The notes beneath the pieces were generated by a model. It ran no database searches. It was not told the DNA's origin and saw only the letters and a list, made by a program, of their open reading frames with translations. The position numbers and the translations under genes are program-made. Below are positions 8,279 to 8,634 of a DNA stretch of 8,634 nucleotides, in pieces. Location of the stretch: contig JAPOIQ010000033.1 in the NCBI GenBank assembly GCA_029978815.1, positions 1 to 8,634 on the forward strand. Reading direction: 5' to 3'. Numbering within the stretch: position 1 is the stretch's first letter; each line of letters starts with the position of its first letter. This DNA is from a bacterium (GTDB lineage: Bacteria > Actinomycetota > Acidimicrobiia > Acidimicrobiales > Ilumatobacteraceae).

Positions 8279-8634
8279 ATGGAACTCCTACCAGATCAGC
8301 TGCCGTGGTGGATCGCAGGTCCGCTGCTCGGCCTCCTCGTTGTCGGCCTCTTCGCAGTGTCGAACCAGCCCCTTGGAGCATCAGGCGCCTACGTGCAGAC
8401 CATCAAGACTGTTCGGCGAGACTCTGACTCGGTGAGTTGGCGAGTGTTCTACTTCGTCGGTATTTTCATCGGCGGTCTGCTGCCGTTCCTGTTTACGTCC
8501 TTCTGCATGAGCGCGGTGGGCAGCGCGGCGGGTGCGGTGGTGCTGGAAGTGCGCCGCCAGATCACGGCGAAGCCTGGCATCCTGAATGGTTCGGAAAAGC
8601 CTGACTACGAGCAGTGCGTGGACATCGTGACCAA
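8279..8634 (+). CDS. YeeE/YedE-family membrane protein that turns in frame into HppA-like sequence; partial, probably chimeric
   Basis: The frame is open from the ATG to the right edge (118 codons), with no stop seen. Residues 1-66 look like a YeeE/YedE (TsuA-type) sulfur-compound transporter: LPWWIAGPLLGLLVVGLFAV is a first membrane segment, followed by NQPLGASGAYVQ, the family's conserved block, then WRVFYFVGIFIGG starting a second segment. From about residue 65 the sequence no longer fits that family. LLPFLFTSF, AVGSAAGAVVLEVRRQ, KPGI and KPDYEQCVDIVT are hallmarks of the middle of membrane-bound proton-pumping pyrophosphatases. Such a join is not a known architecture. Codon choice also shifts toward CTG, GTG and GCG after the join. 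The YeeE-like start, with its good ribosome site, probably belongs to this genome; the remainder may not. Confidence 0.7.
   Translation, partial: MELLPDQLPWWIAGPLLGLLVVGLFAVSNQPLGASGAYVQTIKTVRRDSDSVSWRVFYFVGIFIGGLLPFLFTSFCMSAVGSAAGAVVLEVRRQITAKPGILNGSEKPDYEQCVDIVT
8471..8634 (+). other. Internal fragment of a membrane-bound H+-translocating pyrophosphatase (HppA-like)
   Basis: About 54 residues continue the YeeE-like frame but match the HppA pattern GG(M/L)LPFLF, AVGxAA, EVRRQ, xPGIxxG, KPDYxxCVDIxT. In HppA this block lies well inside the protein, several membrane helices from the N-terminus, so the fragment is neither a start nor a separate gene. HppA couples pyrophosphate hydrolysis to H+ or Na+ pumping. 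The join falls at GGCGGTCTGCTG (8471-8482), where both families commonly have a GG followed by hydrophobic residues, so a short shared sequence could have mediated it. Confidence 0.7.

Noticed and set aside
7657..8427. A 256-codon plus-strand frame across panB and the start of the YeeE-like gene
   Set aside because: The translation has no domain signal, lies antisense to an unmistakable panB and then crosses the YeeE-like gene in another frame.
1..8634. Mobile elements, phage genes, CRISPR or defence systems
   Set aside because: I found no transposase, integrase, terminal repeats, spaced direct repeats or defence-type domains. Apart from the right-edge chimera the content is ordinary core metabolism.

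Overview
The window reads as an actinobacterial chromosome segment, with Acidimicrobiia-like marine or freshwater lineages as my best guess. The basis is mid-range GC by eye, a FadD36/MatB-type ligase and an actinobacterial-style PanB, with very tight gene packing. There are six protein-coding genes, two of them cut by the window edges. I see no rRNA, tRNA, CRISPR array, insertion sequence or integrase. No gene-free stretch exceeds about 95 bases.

Left arm, minus strand (1-1670): a FadD36/MatB-like acyl-CoA synthetase overlaps by 4 bases (ATGA) the start of an alkyl/aryl-sulfatase gene that runs off the left edge. The two probably form an operon.

Centre, plus strand (1763-7330): a three-gene methionine-cycle operon. 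It starts with an ArsR-type DNA-binding domain fused to a SAM-dependent methyltransferase domain, followed by metF (methylenetetrahydrofolate reductase) and full-length cobalamin-dependent metH. Every junction overlaps (GTGA, then 8 bases). MetF makes 5-methyl-THF, MetH uses it to methylate homocysteine, and the ArsR-methyltransferase fusion is a plausible sensor of the SAM/SAH state. The 92-base divergent gap before it (1671-1762) holds a consensus TTGACA -35, an actinobacterial-type -10 that would make the operon leaderless, and a tandem 8-base repeat that looks like an operator.

Right arm: panB (minus strand), whose last bases overlap the end of metH, consumes 5,10-methylene-THF, the same cofactor MetF reduces. 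Divergent from panB is an open reading frame running off the right edge. It begins as a YeeE/YedE-family sulfur-compound transporter, but after about 66 residues it changes in frame into sequence typical of the middle of a membrane-bound H+-pyrophosphatase (HppA). This is most likely an assembly or recombination chimera and is the oddest thing in the window. The other points of interest are the self-contained regulatory node of the methionine operon and the pairing of the ligase with the sulfatase.
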